Assembly (NCBI GenBank): GCA_035462375.1
Contig: DATHUJ010000175.1
Coordinates: 1 to 9,996 of the forward strand
DNA: 9,996 nucleotides
Direction of reading: 5' to 3'
Source: DASTQL01 sp035462375
GTDB lineage: Bacteria; Actinomycetota; Actinomycetes; Jiangellales; Jiangellaceae
Below are positions 1 through 6,889 of this stretch, one piece after another. Each line of letters opens with the position of its first letter. Positions within the stretch are counted from its first letter, which is position 1. A program made the translations under genes and the position numbers. The notes under the pieces were generated by a model, which was not told the origin of the DNA, did no database searches, and saw nothing but the letters and a program-made list of their open reading frames with translations.

Positions 1-169
1 GCCGGCCGTCCTCGACGCGCTCGAGGCCGACCACGAGTACCTGCTCGACGGCGATGTCTTCACCGCCGACCTGGTCGAGACCTGGGTCGACTGGAAGCGC
101 GCCAACGAGGTCGACCCGATCCGTCTGCGCCCGCACCCGCACGAGTTCGAGCTCTACTTCGACATTTGA
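1..169 (+). CDS. glnA: Glutamine synthetase, type I (C-terminal fragment)
   Basis: Only the 3' end is present: reading from base 2, 55 codons and a TGA stop at 167-169. The tail contains FTADLVETWVDWKRANEVDP, then RLRPHPHEFELYFDI. This matches the conserved C-terminus of bacterial type I glutamine synthetases, which end in a similar ETW-DWKR-NE...RPHP-EF-LY-D pattern. The family condenses glutamate and ammonia to glutamine using ATP, as a cytoplasmic dodecamer. The active site and the tyrosine adenylylation site lie outside the window, so I cannot say which actinobacterial glnA paralogue this is. A hairpin 41 bp past the stop probably ends its transcript. The identification rests on 55 residues but the motif is distinctive. 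Confidence 0.85.
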   Translation, partial: PAVLDALEADHEYLLDGDVFTADLVETWVDWKRANEVDPIRLRPHPHEFELYFDI

Positions 170-209
170 TCCTGGGTCCTCGTTGACCTGCTAGGAGTCG
201 TCGAGAACG

Positions 210-258
210 GCGGCTGACGTGCGGAGACGTCTTCTCAACGTCTTCCAGCGTCAGCCGC
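210..258 (+). terminator. Terminator-like hairpin downstream of glnA
   Basis: Perfect 10-bp outer arms GCGGCTGACG (210-219) and CGTCAGCCGC (249-258) enclose a second 6-bp stem AGACGT (225-230) / ACGTCT (238-243) with a 7-nt loop. The following bases, TGTTCCTCCTTGTTGT (259-274), are T-richer than their surroundings. The position, 41 bp after the glnA stop, suits an intrinsic terminator of the weak-U-tract kind common in high-GC actinobacteria. A regulatory role is possible because the inner stem also forms 11-bp direct repeats. Confidence 0.6.
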
Positions 259-494
259 TGTTCCTCCTTGTTGTGCGTACCCAGTGCACCCAGCACGGGT
301 TCGGGCTCAGGCGCGCGCGCTGGATCGAGCGGGTCGCAGCCCTGCAGCGCGCCGGTCATCGGTGCTACTCCCACAAGCCGCGTCGACGGTGCCGACCAGC
401 ACGGGACCGGGCTCGAGAGAAGCGACGACCGGCCCGCCAGGACCGGCAAACCCTGGCCACGAGTCGTCATGGCCGACGACGACCGCCCCCCACG

Positions 495-506
495 TACCTT
501 GTACCT
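495..506 (+). promoter_or_regulatory. Possible -10 element of a leaderless regulator transcript
   Basis: TACCTT at 495-500 fits the actinobacterial TAnnnT -10 pattern and ends 6 nt before the GTG at 507, so a transcript could begin on the start codon itself. No Shine-Dalgarno sequence precedes the GTG, which agrees with leaderless translation. No convincing -35 hexamer is visible about 17 bp upstream (GCCGAC near 472-477), so this is a weak call. Confidence 0.35.
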
Positions 507-3500
507 GTGGGAGCTCCCAGGTTCGCCTTGCTGGGCAGCTTGGCGGTCACGGACGAAGCCGGCGCCCCGCTCGACGTTGGGGGTCCCAAGCAGCGCGAGC
601 TCCTGGCGCTCCTGCTACTCCACGTCAATTCCTTCTTGCCCCCCGGCCGGATCGCCGACGCACTCTGGAACGGCGCTCCACCGGACGGCGGCGTGGCCAC
701 GCTGCGCTCCCACGTCTCCCACCTGCGCCGGCGCCTCGCCGCCGCAGGGGCCGACGGGGCTCTGCAGACCAAGCCCGCCGGGTACGGCCTGGTGCTGGAG
801 CCCGACCAGGTGGACGCCGCCCGCTTCGAGCGGCTCCTCGGGCTCGGGCAGGAGGCCGTCGGACTCGGCGATCTGGAGCACGGCGCGGCGCTGCTGCGCG
901 ACGCGCTGGCCGAGTGGCGCGGGCCGGTGCTCGCCAACCTGGACGGCCCAGAGTTCACGGCAGCAGAGATCGCCCGGCTCAACGAGCTGCGTCTCGTCGC
1001 ACTGGAGAGCCGGATCGAGGCCGACCTCGCGCTCGGGCGTCACACCGAGGTCGTCGCCGAGCTGGAGCAGCAGGTGCGTGAGAACCCATTCCGCGAGCGG
1101 TTCGTCGCCCAGCTCGTGCTCGCGCTCTACCGCTCAGGTCGTCAGGTCGACGCGCTGACCGCGTACGCCGTGGCACGCGACCGGCTCGCCGACGAGCTAG
1201 GCCTCGACGTGGCTCCCGACCTCGCGGCCCTCGAGGCCGCCATCCTGCGGCACGATCCCGCGATCGCAGCGAAGGCCGCGCCGCTCGGCGTACGCGGCAC
1301 GACCGAGCCCCTGCCCGATGCGCTGTTCGCCGCCGCCCGCCAGCTGCCGGTGGTCGGCCGGGACGCCGAGCTCGCTCGACTGACCGGGCTCTGGCGGACC
1401 GTGACCGCCGGGGGACGCCAGGTCGTGCTCGTCTCCGGCGAGGCGGGCATCGGCAAGACCCGGCTCGTGGCCGAGCTCGCCCACGACGCTTCGCCCGATC
1501 GGCCGGCGGTGTTGATCGGTCGCTGTGACCCGCTCGGGACTGGGCCGTACCACCCCGTGGCCGAGGCGCTGCACACCAGCACGCACAGCGAACAGGTCGT
1601 GAAGGCGGCGGCGCCGGAGGTTCGCGCTCGGCTGGCCCCGCTGCTGGACGGGACGGCCGGGGACGGTGAGCGGGACACCCTCTACGCTGCGGTCGCCTGG
1701 CTGATCGGGCAGATCGCCGCGAATGCGCCGACCCTGGTCGTCATCGAGGACGCCGACCGGATCGATCGCGCCAGTGCGCTGCTGCTGCGGCACCTGGTCC
1801 GCCGGCTGCCGCCGCGCGTGCTGCTCGCGATCTGTTTCCGCGACCCGCCGGGCACACGCCACGAGCCCCTGCTCGCACTCATCGAGGCCGGCGCCGTGCA
1901 CCGGATCGCGCTCGGCCCCCTGGACCGACCCGCCCTCGCCCGGATGGTCGCGAGGATGACAGGAAGCGCGCCGACCACCGATCAGGTCGACCGTCTCCTG
2001 ATGAGCACCGGTGGCAACCCGCTCTTCGCTACCGAGATCGTCCGCCAGTTCGGCGCCGACGGACCGAGCGCCGGCGAGTTGCCGGCCGGTGTCCGCGACA
2101 TGGTGCGGCACCGTCTGCGCCTGCTGCCCGACGCCGCGCGAACGCTCGTGCACGGAGCCGCGGTGGTCGGGCGCGAGGCTGAGTTCGGCCTGCTCGCCCA
2201 CCTCGCCGAGCTCGGCGAGGACGACGCCGTCGCGGCGACCGAACAGGCAGTGGCCGCGGGGTTCCTCGTCGAGGCGGGCCGGGCGTGGGCGGGCAGCTAC
2301 CTGTTCCCCCACGAACTGGCCCGCGAGGCGGTGTACGTGGAGCTGCCGGTCCCCGCCCGGCAGCGCCTGCACCTGCGCGCCGCCCGATGGGCACTCGCAG
2401 AGAGGTCGAGAGACGTGGCCTTCGCGGCGGTGCACATGCGCGCCGCCGGACCCGCCGCCGACCCCCGCGAGACTGCGGAAGTGAGCCTGGACGCGGCTCA
2501 GGCGGCCGCCTCGGCGTACGCGTGGGACGAGGCCGTCGTCCACGCCGAGGCGGCCGTCGCGATCCTCGACCGCGTCGACGTTCCAGTCGAGGTGCTCGCC
2601 GACACCGAGGTTCGCGCGGCGATGCTGCGCCTGAAGTCCAGCCTCGGCTTCGACATCGCGGTGCGTCGCCTCGAGGACGCACTCGCCCACTACCAGGCTG
2701 CGGGCGACACCGCCGCGACCGCACGGGTGCACAGCCGTCTGGGTGGCGCGCTGTGCACGCACCACTCGGTCATGGACATCCCTCGCGCTCTGGAGCACTT
2801 CGCCGCCGCCGAGCGGCTCTTGGCCGGGTCCCCGGCCGACTTCCACGTCTACCGGGGCAAGACCCAGGCGGCGATGTTCGGGCTACGCACCGAGGAGCTC
2901 GGTGCCGCCGGCCGCCAGGCGAGCGCTCTCGCCGAGGCCGCCGGGCGCCGCGACCTGAGCGTGCTGAGCGGCTGGTCGCTGGCGTGGTACCGGTTCAACC
3001 GCGGGGAGCTGGCCGCAGCCGATGCCACGTTCGAGGACATCTGGGCCGCCGTGACCGACAGTGGCGACCCGTACCTGGTCTGGCCGGTCGCAAACGCGGC
3101 GAGCCTGTGCCTGACCGACTACCTCCTCGACCCGGCCGCCGCGCGGTCCTGGTGCCGGCGTGCCCTTGCGCAGTCCCGGTTCGACACCTTCTCCCACCCG
3201 CACGCGACGGTGGTCGACCAGCTCGTGCTGGCGCTGGCCACCATGGGCGAGCTGTCTGCGGCCCGGCACGCAGCCGAGCGCCTGCCCGCCGACGCGGTAG
3301 GCCGACGGCTTCTCACCTTCCTCGACGGCGGGTGGGAGGTGGCCGAACGGTCGTGGGCGGCTGCACTGAAGAAGGACGAGGCGGCCGGCGACCGACACGA
3401 CGCCGCGGTCAACGCGCGCTGGCTCGCCACTGCCCGACTCGCGCTCGGAAACCACGAGGGGGCAATCGCCGCGTGGGAGCAGGCCCTCACGATCGGCGTC

Positions 3501-3887
3501 GACGGCCCGCAGATCGCGACCGAGCTCCTGGCGCGGGCCGCGCTCGCGCGCATCCTGGCAACCGAGGACGCCGCCGGGGCTCACCTGGCCCGCTGCGACG
3601 AGATCCTCGCAGGCGGCGAGGACTGGCGCGGCGCCGCGGGGGTCGTCGAGGTTGCCCGGGCCGCGGTTGCCGCCGCGGCGGGCGACCACGACGGGGCCGA
3701 CGACGCCTTCGCGCGCGCACTCGAAATCCTCATCAGGCGCAGCCTCCCCTGGCGGCGGGCCGACGCGCTCTCTGCCTGGGCGGCAGCACTCGACGCCCGC
3801 GGCGACGCCGGTGAGGCGGGGACCAGGCGGTCCGAGGCCGAGGAGGTGTACCGCCGCATCGGCGCCGTCGCTCGCTGGCAGGGCTGA
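507..3887 (+). CDS. Large SARP-type transcriptional regulator (BTAD + AAA ATPase + TPR-like)
   Basis: Predicted cytoplasmic DNA-binding activator of 1126 aa. Residues 6-96 form an OmpR/PhoB-like winged helix (RFALLGSLAV, then WNGAPPDGGVATLRSHVSHL, then KPAGYGLVL). Residues about 102-247 are a bacterial transcriptional activation domain (ending ADELGLDVAPDL). From about residue 280 there is an AAA/STAND-type ATPase with Walker A GEAGIGKT (311-318) and Walker B TLVVIEDAD (409-417). The rest, about 650-1126, is alanine-rich and helical, resembling TPR repeats. No LuxR helix-turn-helix is seen at the C-terminus, so DNA binding is N-terminal, as in large SARPs of antibiotic clusters. I chose GTG 507 because it sits immediately before the first conserved segment; the frame stays open back to GTG 219 but with no SARP-like sequence. 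The gene is codirectional with, and 102 bp upstream of, the oxygenase gene, whose promoter carries SARP-like 11-bp repeats. Family certain; ligand and target inferred. Confidence 0.88.
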   Translation: MGAPRFALLGSLAVTDEAGAPLDVGGPKQRELLALLLLHVNSFLPPGRIADALWNGAPPDGGVATLRSHVSHLRRRLAAAGADGALQTKPAGYGLVLEPDQVDAARFERLLGLGQEAVGLGDLEHGAALLRDALAEWRGPVLANLDGPEFTAAEIARLNELRLVALESRIEADLALGRHTEVVAELEQQVRENPFRERFVAQLVLALYRSGRQVDALTAYAVARDRLADELGLDVAPDLAALEAAILRHDPAIAAKAAPLGVRGTTEPLPDALFAAARQLPVVGRDAELARLTGLWRTVTAGGRQVVLVSGEAGIGKTRLVAELAHDASPDRPAVLIGRCDPLGTGPYHPVAEALHTSTHSEQVVKAAAPEVRARLAPLLDGTAGDGERDTLYAAVAWLIGQIAANAPTLVVIEDADRIDRASALLLRHLVRRLPPRVLLAICFRDPPGTRHEPLLALIEAGAVHRIALGPLDRPALARMVARMTGSAPTTDQVDRLLMSTGGNPLFATEIVRQFGADGPSAGELPAGVRDMVRHRLRLLPDAARTLVHGAAVVGREAEFGLLAHLAELGEDDAVAATEQAVAAGFLVEAGRAWAGSYLFPHELAREAVYVELPVPARQRLHLRAARWALAERSRDVAFAAVHMRAAGPAADPRETAEVSLDAAQAAASAYAWDEAVVHAEAAVAILDRVDVPVEVLADTEVRAAMLRLKSSLGFDIAVRRLEDALAHYQAAGDTAATARVHSRLGGALCTHHSVMDIPRALEHFAAAERLLAGSPADFHVYRGKTQAAMFGLRTEELGAAGRQASALAEAAGRRDLSVLSGWSLAWYRFNRGELAAADATFEDIWAAVTDSGDPYLVWPVANAASLCLTDYLLDPAAARSWCRRALAQSRFDTFSHPHATVVDQLVLALATMGELSAARHAAERLPADAVGRRLLTFLDGGWEVAERSWAAALKKDEAAGDRHDAAVNARWLATARLALGNHEGAIAAWEQALTIGVDGPQIATELLARAALARILATEDAAGAHLARCDEILAGGEDWRGAAGVVEVARAAVAAAAGDHDGADDAFARALEILIRRSLPWRRADALSAWAAALDARGDAGEAGTRRSEAEEVYRRIGAVARWQG

Positions 3888-3890
3888 GCA

Positions 3891-3934
3891 ACGCGGCGTC
3901 CACGCGGCGTCCACGCGGCTTCCACGCGGCTTCC
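3891..3934 (+). repeat. Four tandem 11-bp repeats, candidate SARP operator
   Basis: Four contiguous units: ACGCGGCGTCC at 3891-3901 and 3902-3912, then ACGCGGCTTCC at 3913-3923 and 3924-3934. The copies differ only at one base (G or T) between the first and second pairs. The heptamer within each is GGCGTCC or GGCTTCC with a 4-bp spacer. SARP activators are known to bind heptamer direct repeats with 11-bp periodicity, one helical turn, just upstream of the -10 element. The array begins 3 bp after the stop of the SARP-type gene and precedes the oxygenase gene. The repeats are directly seen; the operator role is inferred. Confidence 0.75.
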
Positions 3935-3943
3935 ACACTGGGA

Positions 3944-3949
3944 GACGAT
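3944..3949 (+). promoter_or_regulatory. Possible -10 element of the oxygenase promoter
   Basis: GACGAT lies 9 bp after the last 11-bp repeat, close to the roughly 8-bp spacing described for SARP-activated promoters. It matches only three of six consensus -10 positions, including the final AT. No -35 hexamer is visible, since the repeats occupy that place, as expected for an activator-dependent promoter. Transcription would begin near 3956, leaving a leader of about 34 nt. Confidence 0.4.
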
Positions 3950-3976
3950 GCTGGTCCCGACCGCTGAAGGAACGCA

Positions 3977-3983
3977 GAAGGGG
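3977..3983 (+). promoter_or_regulatory. Ribosome binding site fixing the oxygenase start
   Basis: GAAGGGG lies 6 nt before ATG 3990. The upstream in-frame ATG at 3948 has no such site and falls inside the proposed -10 element, so 3990 is the better start. Confidence 0.7.
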
Positions 3984-3989
3984 TGCGGG

Positions 3990-5867
3990 ATGGCCGAGCG
4001 CTACGACGCGATCGTCGTGGGGGCGCGTGTCGCAGGGTCCACCTTGGCAACCCGGCTGGCGACCGCCGGCTGGCGGGTCCTGCTGGTCGACCGGGACCGG
4101 TTCCCGAGCGACACGGTCTCCACGCACGTGATCTTCCCCGACACCCTCGAGCAGCTGGCCGGGCTCGGCGCCTTGCAGCGGCTGACGGCGGAGCACCACG
4201 TATCGCAGCTGCGGTTCCACTGGCGGGTGCTCGGCCACGAGGTCGCCGGGACGTTCACGCCCGTCGGCGGGTTCGACCGAGCGATCTGCGTACGCCGCGT
4301 CGTGCTGGACGACGTGCTTCTGCAGGGCGCGGCCGGCGCCGGTGCCGAGATCAGGCTCGGCGCCGAGGCCACCGGCTTTGTCGGCGCCGGCACCCCGGAC
4401 GATCCGGTGCGCGGCGCGGTCATCGGCGGCCGCCCGGTCGCGGCGCGCTGGGTGCTCGGCGCGGACGGCCGGACCTCGTCGCTCGCCCGCCACCTTGGCC
4501 TCGTCTCCACGGACGAGCGTCGCGGCGAGATGTCGTTCCTCTACGCCTACTGGCGTGGCCTGCCCCCCACTGACCGGTTCCGGCTCGACGTCCACGAGCA
4601 TGCGGCGCTCATGTCGACGCCGTGCGAGGACGGCCTGCACTTGCTTTCGGTGGCCGGGCCGCCGGACTTCACCCGGGGGTCGGCCGCGGTTCGCGAGGAA
4701 CGCTACCGCGAGACCCTTCGCCGGTTCCCCGCCGTGCTGAACCCTCGCCTGCTCGACAGCGCCGAGCGTGTGACGCCGCTGGTCGTCGTCCCCGAGTCGA
4801 TGATGCGGGGCTACTACCGCTCCCCGGCCGGACCGGGCTGGGCGCTGGTCGGCGACGCGGGCCACTTCAAGCACCCGGCGACGGCCCAGGGCATCGGCGA
4901 TGCCGTCCAGCAGGCGCGATACGTCGCGACCGCGCTGGTCGAGCGCAACAGCCTCGACGGCTACCCGGCATGGCGGGACGCGCGCGCCCAGGGCCACTAC
5001 GACTGGTCCTTCAAGATGGCCCGGTTCGGCAATCCGGAGGACTCCATGCTCTACGCCGGCCTGGCCAACGACCCGATGGCCGGGCAGCAGTTCCTCGACA
5101 CGTTCACCAAGACGTGCAGCCCCTCGGAGGTCGTGACGCGTCAGAGGTACACGCGGTGGGAGGCGGCATCGGCGTACGAGGACGGGCTGCGCGCGGTGCG
5201 GACGCTGGTGGAGGACCTGCCCCCGGAGCGGCTCGCGCTGACGGTGCCGGCGTGCCCCGACTGGTCGGTGCTCGACCTGGTGAGGCACCTGGTCGGCGTG
5301 GCCGAGGACTCCGCGCACGGGGCGTTCCTCCCCGACGCGCCGTCGGCCTGGCGCGACCCCGCGACGGCCGCCGAGCGTGAGCGGTGGACCGCCGGGCACG
5401 TCGCCGCCCGCGACGGGCACGACCGTGACAAGCTGCTGGGCGAGCTCGACCTCTGGGGCGGGCGCGTGGTGGCGATGCTTCGTGACGGCACCGGCTTCGA
5501 CGGCCCGCGTTGGCTGGTGGGCGCGCACGTCGCCGATCTCGGCGCCCACCTGCACGACCTCCAGGAGGCGCTCGGCGTTGCGGTAGCGCACGGCGACGCG
5601 GCGACCCGTCTCGCCTTCCGCATCTATCGCGACTGGCTCGGCGCCCGGATCCGCCAGACGGGTCTCCCCGCCCTGCGCCTCTCGGACGGCGTCGCCGAGT
5701 GGGTGCTCGGCGACGGCGAGCCGACGGCCTCGCTCACGGCCGAGCGCACCGAGTTGTTCCGCGCGATCACCGGCCGGAGGTCGGAGGCACAGATCCGGTC
5801 CCACGCGTGGACCGGCGACCCTGGCACCCACCTTCAGGTGCTCGCGCCGTACCCGCTGCCGACCTGA
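3990..5867 (+). CDS. FAD-dependent oxidoreductase fused to a maleylpyruvate isomerase-like (MDMPI/DinB-fold) domain
   Basis: A 625-aa two-domain protein. Residues 1 to about 385 are a PHBH-type (group A) flavoprotein: Rossmann motif VVGARVAGS with G11 and G16, a FPSDTVSTH motif, the NAD(P)H/FAD 'DG' motif GADGR (157-161), and the ribityl-binding 'GD' motif at G288-D289 in WALVGDAGHFKHPATAQGI. The G-D-A-G-x-F-K-x-P-x-T-A-x-G-I pattern is typical of actinobacterial NAD(P)/FAD-dependent oxidoreductases of about 400 aa. From about residue 388 the sequence changes to a maleylpyruvate isomerase family fold: CPDWSVLDLVRHLVGV with H433, then DLGAHLHDL (D516, H520), and the family's C-terminal signature ELFRAITGRRSEAQIR. 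H433, D516 and H520 are candidates for the metal triad; the enzyme family usually has His, Glu, His. Such domains are mycothiol-dependent isomerases or uncharacterised DinB-like proteins. The frame is continuous, with no sign of a sequencing join. A methyltransferase gene follows 124 bp later. Likely oxidises a small, perhaps aromatic, substrate; the substrate is unknown. Confidence 0.88.
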   Translation: MAERYDAIVVGARVAGSTLATRLATAGWRVLLVDRDRFPSDTVSTHVIFPDTLEQLAGLGALQRLTAEHHVSQLRFHWRVLGHEVAGTFTPVGGFDRAICVRRVVLDDVLLQGAAGAGAEIRLGAEATGFVGAGTPDDPVRGAVIGGRPVAARWVLGADGRTSSLARHLGLVSTDERRGEMSFLYAYWRGLPPTDRFRLDVHEHAALMSTPCEDGLHLLSVAGPPDFTRGSAAVREERYRETLRRFPAVLNPRLLDSAERVTPLVVVPESMMRGYYRSPAGPGWALVGDAGHFKHPATAQGIGDAVQQARYVATALVERNSLDGYPAWRDARAQGHYDWSFKMARFGNPEDSMLYAGLANDPMAGQQFLDTFTKTCSPSEVVTRQRYTRWEAASAYEDGLRAVRTLVEDLPPERLALTVPACPDWSVLDLVRHLVGVAEDSAHGAFLPDAPSAWRDPATAAERERWTAGHVAARDGHDRDKLLGELDLWGGRVVAMLRDGTGFDGPRWLVGAHVADLGAHLHDLQEALGVAVAHGDAATRLAFRIYRDWLGARIRQTGLPALRLSDGVAEWVLGDGEPTASLTAERTELFRAITGRRSEAQIRSHAWTGDPGTHLQVLAPYPLPT

Positions 5868-5887
5868 GCCGGCACATCACCTGAGCC

Positions 5888-5906
5888 CGCGCCCGGGAAG
5901 GGCGCG
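5888..5906 (+). terminator. Short GC-rich hairpin between oxygenase and methyltransferase genes
   Basis: Arms CGCGCCC (5888-5894) and GGGCGCG (5900-5906) with a 5-nt GGGAA loop, 20 bp after the oxygenase stop. No T-tract follows, so it may be a weak terminator, an mRNA-stability hairpin, or chance in GC-rich sequence. The downstream methyltransferase could still be cotranscribed. Confidence 0.35.
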
Positions 5907-5976
5907 CCAACCGGCGCACGTGAGACAGCGCACGCCGGCCAGCCCTCGCGACGACCGCCCTGGCCGCCGCATGCCC

Positions 5977-5984
5977 AGAAGGAG
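5977..5984 (+). promoter_or_regulatory. Ribosome binding site fixing the methyltransferase start
   Basis: AGAAGGAG, 7 nt before ATG 5992. It decides against the longer open frame from 5920. Confidence 0.75.
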
Positions 5985-5991
5985 AACTGCC

Positions 5992-6792
5992 ATGACGCTC
6001 ACGTTCGACGAGATCAAGGCGAAGCAGCATGCCACGTGGAGCAGTGGCGACTACGGGAAGGTCGCCTGGGTGACCGTGCCACTGGCCGAGAACTTGGTCG
6101 CGGCGAGCGACCTGCGCCCCGGCGCCACGGTCCTGGACGTCGCCACCGGCACCGGCCACGTCGCCATGGCGGCCGCCCGCCGCTTCGCCGTTGTCCACGC
6201 GATCGACTACGTGCCCGCCCTGGTCGAGACGGCCCGGCGCCGGGCCGAGGCCGAGGCGCTGGCGATCGACTTCCAGGAGGCGGACGCCGAGAGCCTGCCT
6301 TACGCCGACGAGTCGTTCGACTACGTCTTCTCGGCCATCGGCGTGATGTTCACCAGCGACCACCAGCGCGCCGCGGACGAACTCGTGCGGGTCACCCGCC
6401 CCGGCGGCACGATCGCCCTCGCCAGCTGGACGCCGACCGGCTTCGTCGGCGAGCTGCTCAAGACTGTCACCCGGCATGCGCCGCCGCCGACCGGTGCCCA
6501 GCCCGCGACCCGCTGGGGCAGCGAGAACACCGTGCGCGAGCTGCTCGGCCAGGCCGACATCGCTTTCAGCACGGACACGGTGGCCCAGCGATTCCTGTCG
6601 CCCGAGCACTTCGCGGACTTCTTCATCACGCACTACGGCCCGACCCACAAGGCCGCCGAGCGCCTCGACGACGCAGGCCGCGTCGCCTTCCGCGCTGACC
6701 TGGTCGCCCTCGCCGGGCGCTGGGACCGCGCGACCGACGGCACCTTCCTGTGCGACTGGGAGTACCTCGTCGCGGTCGCGAAGGTCGGGTGA
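5992..6792 (+). CDS. Class I SAM-dependent methyltransferase
   Basis: A 266-aa soluble enzyme predicted to transfer a methyl group from S-adenosylmethionine to an unidentified small molecule. Motif I is VLDVATGTGHVA, starting at residue 47 (glycines 53 and 55). The acidic residue ending strand 2, which binds the ribose, is D72 in AIDYVPALVETARRRAE. Motif post-II is ADAESLPYADESFDYVFSAI (97-116), and motif III is RVTRPGGTIALASW. This is the Methyltransf_11/UbiE-like architecture at normal length. The start is set by an AGAAGGAG ribosome site at 5977-5984, 7 nt before ATG 5992; the frame is open upstream to 5920, but that stretch is arginine/proline-rich and lacks a site. The C-terminal half, including RFLSPEHFADFFITHYGP, belongs to the wider family of such proteins with no assigned substrate. 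By position it may methylate a product of the upstream oxygenase; this is inference. Confidence 0.88.
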   Translation: MTLTFDEIKAKQHATWSSGDYGKVAWVTVPLAENLVAASDLRPGATVLDVATGTGHVAMAAARRFAVVHAIDYVPALVETARRRAEAEALAIDFQEADAESLPYADESFDYVFSAIGVMFTSDHQRAADELVRVTRPGGTIALASWTPTGFVGELLKTVTRHAPPPTGAQPATRWGSENTVRELLGQADIAFSTDTVAQRFLSPEHFADFFITHYGPTHKAAERLDDAGRVAFRADLVALAGRWDRATDGTFLCDWEYLVAVAKVG

Positions 6793-6880
6793 CGACCACA
6801 ACGTCCACCCACCTGCACCGCACCCCTGACGCCCGTCGGAGCGGCGCAGGACGTGCCGTACACGGCCGACTACTACTGCT

Positions 6881-6885
6881 GGAGG
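6881..6885 (+). promoter_or_regulatory. Shine-Dalgarno motif before the upstream MFS start
   Basis: A perfect GGAGG with only 4 nt before GTG 6890. It is the main argument for the long form of the MFS gene; the spacing is shorter than usual. Confidence 0.45.
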
Positions 6886-6889
6886 ATCA

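Larger units (their letters stand above)
170..506. other. Non-coding spacer between glnA and the SARP-type regulator
   Basis: This 337-bp stretch holds the hairpin at 210-258 and a probable promoter near 495-500. Open frames cross it on both strands, but none gives a recognisable protein. The frame of the downstream regulator is open from a GTG at 219, yet the translation before residue P-V-G-A-P-R-F is arginine- and proline-rich, low-complexity and unlike any SARP N-terminus, so I treat it as untranslated. An ATG at 469-471 is in a different frame. I see no RNA gene. Confidence 0.55.

Noticed and set aside
219..506. N-terminal extension of the regulator from GTG 219 (96 extra residues)
   Set aside because: The extension is Arg/Pro-rich and unlike SARP N-termini, overlaps the glnA terminator hairpin, and the winged-helix domain begins right after GTG 507.
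3948..3989. Upstream ATG 3948 as the oxygenase start
   Set aside because: It lacks a ribosome site and overlaps the proposed -10; ATG 3990 has GAAGGGG at good spacing and is followed by the canonical Rossmann start.
2883..5831. Long minus-strand open frame (982 codons) across the regulator and oxygenase genes
   Set aside because: It is the GC-driven shadow of two well-identified plus-strand genes; its translation is Arg/Gly/Val-rich with no domain.
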